NCBI GenBank assembly: GCA_022885665.1
Contig: JAGQDJ010000080.1
Coordinates: forward strand, 62,001-126,000
From: Triops longicaudatus
Taxonomy: Eukaryota; Arthropoda; Branchiopoda; Notostraca; Triopsidae
Length of the DNA stretch: 64,000 nt
Direction of reading: 5' to 3'
Part shown: positions 58,477 to 64,000 of the stretch, in pieces
How positions within the stretch are numbered: the stretch's first letter is position 1
Layout: each line of letters starts with the position of its first letter
Notes under the pieces: model-generated
Databases searched by the model: none
The model's input: the letters and a program-made list of their open reading frames with translations, nothing else
Told to the model about the DNA's origin: nothing
Program-made: the position numbers and the translations under genes

Positions 58477-61400
58477 GTGCAGACAAGTTGATGTAGAAAA
58501 TGGAAAGATAGCGACAGATAGGAGACCTGTTCAACAATTTCCCGATTTGTACAAATTCATGAGGAGATTTGCGTTATTAACTTTAAAGTCCATAGCTGCA
58601 GGAAAGTAAGGAAGCATAATAAATACAAAAATGGAATTCGGAAAATAATACGGTGAAGTCAAGTTAAACATATTTCTTTCGAAAAATGACTCGTGTGTGA
58701 ATTAACGGAGGATTATGTTTGCAACTAACTAAAAACAATACATTAAGATGATTTTTTACGCAAGTCACTTTTTCTAAGGAAGATGAGCTTTGTGTGACAT
58801 GAAAAGTCACACCTCACTCGAAAGTTAAGAAAAGGATGATACGGACTAGATGGTAAACGAAATTCTACTCAGCATCAGAAGAATGAAACAAAAGCATTAC
58901 CTGAAACTCAGAATGTAAACCTCCTTAAATTTGTAAGACTTTAGCAATAATGCGTAGACCCATGAAGAACTTGAGGTGTGCGTACGTTAGACTTCCCGCT
59001 GTACGATACCAACTCGTTCGTGATTGTAGTTTACGACGATATTGTAATCCAAGGTTTCGTTTCCCTATGAACTTCGTGAGAATTTATTAAACGAAGCCAA
59101 GTGCCCATTTCCGATTAACAGTTAACGTGCCTCGAAAGTATCTGTGTCATTCTTAAAGGGTATAAGTTCCGTAGTTTCTGCAAAATAGCTACAATTTTAC
59201 AATTCGTACCCATTGTACAATATCAAATTTTACAATTCATACCCATTGTACGCAATAAGAACCACTGAAACTTGAGTATGATCTCAGTTTTCAGTATTAC
59301 GCAGACACTATCAGATCATGTATTACGTAGAAAACTTTCGAAACAACCGTTTCGAAAAATTCCCTTTGCGTTACAAATTTAGACTTAGACTTAATTACTT
59401 GTACGTTACGTTCTCATAGATAAGCTTAAAGTAACATATTCGCAAGTAATGTACAATCCGCATCGCCAACATGCTGCTTGTCAAGAGTCCGCAGTTACCA
59501 ATCGCGTTTCATGTTTCCCAACTTACTCTTCCGCTATATTTTCTCAGTAGTTAAGCGGTCCAATTTCTCAGTTTACGAGTAACTCGATCTCAAAGAAACG
59601 GCTAAGAGTGGAATTTAAAGAATATAAAATAAAACAGCTTCTTGCTTCTACTAACGTCAACCGTAAAATCATTCCTCAGTTTAGCAACAATGAATACTTC
59701 CCCACTGTGCATTTTCTCTCTAAAAACTGCCAGCCGAAACACCGAAAGCATTGAGTTCCCTTCCATTTGAAAATATCTTTTGTGGCTCTTTTTGATTGTT
59801 CAGCTCTGGCTTAACCTCCCGCGTACTCGTAATATTCCAAAATTCGTCGCTAAGCAAGTTCTGTCGTAATTTGAGTCCAGGGTAGGAATAGTGAGTGCAA
59901 CGCGTAGTGAATTCCGTTCTAAGTTAGTGTTTTGTCTTGGTTTTTCGTTTCCATAGTAGCATTGTCGTATATTGTACAAGTGTAACCCTGGCCTTAAATA
60001 TGCACAGTTACCACGCGGTTTTGTGTTCTGTGTAGTGCATGTGGCTACGCTGTCCAACTACCGTGCACAGGTCTAACACACTCCATTTGCTATGCACTTG
60101 CTTAGCGTTAGCTTTTGCTTCCCACATTTCACGTTTTCTGTTGCTGCTTGAGTTGGCATAGCAACGCAGTGACTCGTTAATAATATTACTCACAGAGGCG
60201 GCAATACTTCTTTCCTAGCGTTTGGCTGCCACTTTTGCACGTTTCCTCTACTTTCCCACTGCTTTCGGACCCACTCTAAATTGATGTGTCCTTTACGAAG
60301 CTATTGTTCTCTGAATCTTACACTTTGAAAAAAGACTCGGAAAAAGTTAATGTGTAGCCATTGGGACATTGTTCTTCTTGTAATTAACTAAAGAAAGCAG
60401 AGAACCTTTGTCCATTAAGTTTTTAGACACTTAGCCTCCCACCAGCCTTGGTAACGTTACGTTCCAACCACAACAAACCCCAATTTTCTTCCATGTGTCT
60501 ACCAACCACGGACATATGCCCATCTTTGCCTTCAATCCACCAAGCATGATTCTATGAATATTCTAACATCTCAACTTTGGGGAGGGAAGGGGGTAAGGTG
60601 GGTGGGAAATGGGGAAGGACGCCGGAGATGACCATCGGAGCAATTAGAATGGGCTTGATTAACGTTTTAATAATTGAAAAAGCACAGACATGCAACTCAC
60701 CATCTTCAGGTGAGTTGTGGTTTGGTAACAGCAGCAGCAAGAGGAGCAGGAGGAAAGGGGGTGAAAGAAGGGGTGGATTTGCTCAAGGCGATGTTAGGGA
60801 ACTACTGGTAAGAGATGATATCGTGAGTTTTTAATGACATGGGCTGGGCCAATAGGCCACCGAGCACTATTTGGGGTGAGCACCTCATGCCGGGTCATTC
60901 AGTCGTCGGAGTGGACAGCTCTGGTAACCATCTACTGGGTGCCAAGACAGAACACAACAGAATAGTACCACATACCATGCTTTGGTGGCCAGTACCCACG
61001 CGGACGGTCGACGAGGCACGGTGGCGGACGGTCTTTTACTCGAAGTTTTCGATTTCTTGAGTAGTAACTCGTTTACTGAAAGTATACTATGCTGCAAGTA
61101 TACTGTGAACGTAGCTTTTCTTCGTAAGTGGAGTGAATCGAAACCGATTGCATGCAGGACACGAGACACAGGTAATGTTGTAGTACGTAAGTTGAAACTT
61201 CATGACAAGTAAGAAAGAATGTGAGAAGCTGAGTCTGGAAAAAAAAACCTGGTGCACCACGTGCAAAAAGGTAGGAAGAAATTCTTTTGGGCGAATTCTT
61301 GCTCGTTAAGGGAATGCTTTGACATGGTATACTTCAAAGCGTAGATTTCTTTTTGAATGGTAGGCAGTGAGTGGAAAAGACAATTTCTGTTAAAGGAATG

Positions 61401-64000
61401 TGCAGTGATCGTTGAGGTGGTGTCGCAGGACAGAAATTGCTTTGCGACTTGCCAACTGAGACGCATAAGATTTGTTATTTAACTCACAGAAAGAATTTTC
61501 CAATTTTTGTTTATGTTTGCTCGGCGATTTTGCTACCGAAACTAAAAACCGAAGAGCTAATTAGAGAAAGTGTATGATTGACAGCATTTGTTACATAGTA
61601 GGTATAGTTATAAGATATTGGACAGAAGACTGGCGATCGGTAGTGTACGACAAATACCGTCTCGCTAAAAGGGCCCAAGAGAATGGAGATAAAGGAATTG
61701 CGAGAAGAATTATGGCATGCAGTCAGTTCAATAGACCGTGTTCGCTGAAAGTTTCGTTTAGTTGTCACAAAGTCGAAATTTTGTTTCATTTGTAGCAGAA
61801 ATACGACTTTCGGCTGAGTTCCGGCCGGAAAGAATTCTTCGCCAGACGTATTTGCGTGACTTGTGTTGAAAATATTTCACATAACGTTCGAGAATTTTTG
61901 TTCTTTAGACAGAACTTAAAAAAGTCGGTCGTGCATGAAGAATTTTTGAGCAATTATTTCTGTGTGATCCTAGCGTTCACAAACTGTTAGGCCGTTAGTT
62001 GAAAACTCTACAGATTTGCATTTTCCTTAGGGTAATATTGGAAAAAGTTCTAGTTGAAAACGCAGATTTTATATACTTTGAAGAACTCCATAGCGTGGAT
62101 AGAACGCCTGTTTTTCGAACTCGCGCGAAAATCAACTTTCTTCTTCATGTTTCAATCCGAAGATCTTTTGCGAAAAATTATTGGAATGTTAGCTATTGTC
62201 AGATCACTGCACAAAATACGCCTGTTGCAATTAAATTTTGCAGAAAGAAAAGACCCTGTGCGCAGTAGTTGCCTCACTTGCTCCTCAAATCGAAAATCGT
62301 TGTAACAAATAGGTTGCCCAAAAATGTCAATGGAGCCTAACCGTAATCCAAAACAGCTTTTGGAAGTTATTTTTCTATACACTGAAGATTTGTCTTAAAC
62401 ATTTGTCCAGGAGTCGAAACCAGACTTGAAACCATAGTCCACCGTGTAAAACTGTGACACTAATCTAGTTAATATCCTGTGAAGAGAGAATTGAGGATAA
62501 TTTGCTTCTTTTTAGCGTATAGGTGAAACAAAATCGACAGAACGTATTTTTTAAAAATATTTTCTGCTGAAGGTATCCAACGTAAAGATTGAAAGAGCAG
62601 CACTTAACTAGTTGGCACAAACTTGTAGCCAAAGTATTTTATTACAATTGTTTCACTATTACCTTACAGTAGTGCCTCTTTAGACCTTTAAACGCAAGTC
62701 TGGCTGTTGCTGTTACCCGAAATAGTTCGTTTCCAAATAAATGGGCCAAGTGCTGTACAGTGCGGTAGTGTGCATACGCCAACGAATTGACCCCACCCAG
62801 TCCAGTGATGTGTCATGTTGTTCAAGTGGGGGTGGGGTATGGGGGGTATTCCAAGGGCGGAGGGAGAAAACCGGGGTTGGGTAAATCTACTACTTACGAA
62901 AAGGGAAAGATCGATAACTGACGAAAATTCGGGCTTTCCCGAGCCTGGACTCGGTCTAGCAGATTTTACATGGAAATTTCTTTGCCAGTTGCTTTCACGC
63001 TGATTCATTTCCAATCTTACATTCTTTTCGCAGAATTCCGCGACAAGTGCTCTAGGTGTCACTAGTGGTGGAATTTGATCCTAAAGCGCCGAAAGGTTGC
63101 CCAGGGACAAATTACTGACAGACAATCTTATCAAAACTGAAACTGGTAGATAGGCACGGTGCAGATTTTTCTTTCGTGTCAAAATGGGTGGGGTGGGTGG
63201 TTTGGTAGAGCGAAACAGCACGAATGGATGAAAAGTAGAGGGAGAGCAGAAGCACCAAACAAGAAGAGTGACGAAAGTCTTGCTGGAGAAGGAAGAATTA
63301 GGGGACTAGGCAAAACGCCTGCGCTGCGTGGATTTCTGCCTGGCAGATGTGTATGTGGCTACCTATGGGTCACCACTCAACTCGCGAGAAGCTTTAGTCA
63401 TGACTTTTCCTCGAGCTGTGTGGGTGGTTCGCTATTGACACTGTGTTTTTTAATTGACAACAACATTTGGTGTTCTTTCCTCCAAAAAAGGCCAATTACT
63501 TCCTAAAGTATGCGCTGTACCATATAAGTGTTTGATGGCTAAACTTCGCTGACCGACATGCTACTTTAGTAGTGCAACATAAGGGAATAATATTTGCCCC
63601 GCCCCTCGAGACAGTGAAGTAAAGTTTTGTGCATAACCTGCATACGAATACTACGTGTTAGGGTGACGCGTTTCGGGTTATGACGTTCTATGAAGGTATT
63701 TACAGCCTTTTAGCAGCCCTTTTGTTTATAAGCTATCTTTCAACTCTTTTTTAGTTTCAGTTACTTAACCTTATGTGAGATTATTTTTATTGTAATTTTT
63801 ATTTAATGTTGTTTAGGTTTTGCATTATTAAATCCCCCCATGAGATTTTTAATTAGATCGAGTCATTTTACTTGTAACCAGTTATTTTGTTTCATATCAT
63901 TTGCTGTCTTTCGTTTTGATTTGAGATTTGTTTCATTGTAGGCTTGATAATCATTTTGCTTTAGAACTTCATTTTATATTTTTGCTTCCTTCCTTCCTGC
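58477..64000. other. Gene-free right end of the window
   Basis: No frame shows a recognised family. Two-copy tandem repeats occur, for example a 33-bp unit at about 59193-59250 (AATTTTACAATTC, then TACCCATTGTAC). Frames at 60577-61060, 61574-61795 and 63159-63506 are open but lack splice sites, start context and family resemblance. Confidence 0.45.
59193..59251 (+). repeat. Two-copy tandem repeat, period 33
   Basis: The 25-base unit beginning AATTTTACAATTC and ending TACCCATTGTAC is repeated once with a single substitution. Confidence 0.8.

Noticed and set aside
60577..61212. Several overlapping open frames
   Set aside because: Low-complexity Arg/Gly-rich or random composition, no splice sites and no family resemblance.
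1..64000. CRISPR arrays, operons or bacterial-type systems
   Set aside because: Spliced eukaryotic genes throughout; no regularly spaced identical repeats of the CRISPR type and no prokaryotic gene clusters.

Overview
The window is nuclear DNA from an arthropod, most likely a crustacean-like animal, though the lower taxon is not fixed by the sequence. Supporting evidence: GT-AG introns mostly 54-90 bp long, a casein kinase I gamma whose C-terminus is of the insect gilgamesh type, an Ala/Pro/Tyr-rich cuticle-like protein, and many short inverted-repeat DNA transposon remnants. Most exons below were reconstructed by hand from splice sites, reading-frame phase and remembered family features; no search was run.

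Layout: 1-269 holds the 5' end of an unrecognised minus-strand gene that leaves the window. 270-15570 has no supported gene but carries degenerate repeats, a poly(A) tract and a piggyBac-like element with TTAA duplications (12798-13575). 16106-17638 is an unrecognised three-exon gene (469 aa) with a TATA box upstream. 18415-21531 (minus) is a three-Ig basigin in eight exons, head to head with a complete nine-exon G-protein beta-5 gene (22585-24316). 26716-36002 is casein kinase I gamma, with a 4.95 kb intron and a palmitoylation-type tail encoded by a tiny last exon. 38390-38843 (minus) is a small secreted cuticle-like protein. 39469-40884 is UBL7. 44695-46247 is the alpha subunit of mitochondrial NAD-isocitrate dehydrogenase.

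From about 41.8 kb onward the intergenic DNA is rich in non-autonomous DNA transposons: two adjacent hAT-like MITEs (41882-42030 and 42058-42342), a decayed hAT-like element (47604-48290), a hAT end (near 49312), a 1.26 kb element with 16-bp inverted repeats (51862-53122) and a pogo/Tigger-like MITE (55468-55622). A 307-bp nuclear copy of mitochondrial cox1 lies at 58170-58476. One possible orphan exon starts at 53315.

The genes do not form a pathway; they are unrelated housekeeping or signalling genes. The most interesting points are an intronic poly(A) signal that would remove the membrane anchor of casein kinase I gamma, two degenerate motif arrays (one of 5'-splice-site-like TGTAAGAG words in the sense strand of two different host introns), and two unrecognised proteins sharing a short EWTT motif. 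No CRISPR, operon, rRNA or convincing tRNA was seen.
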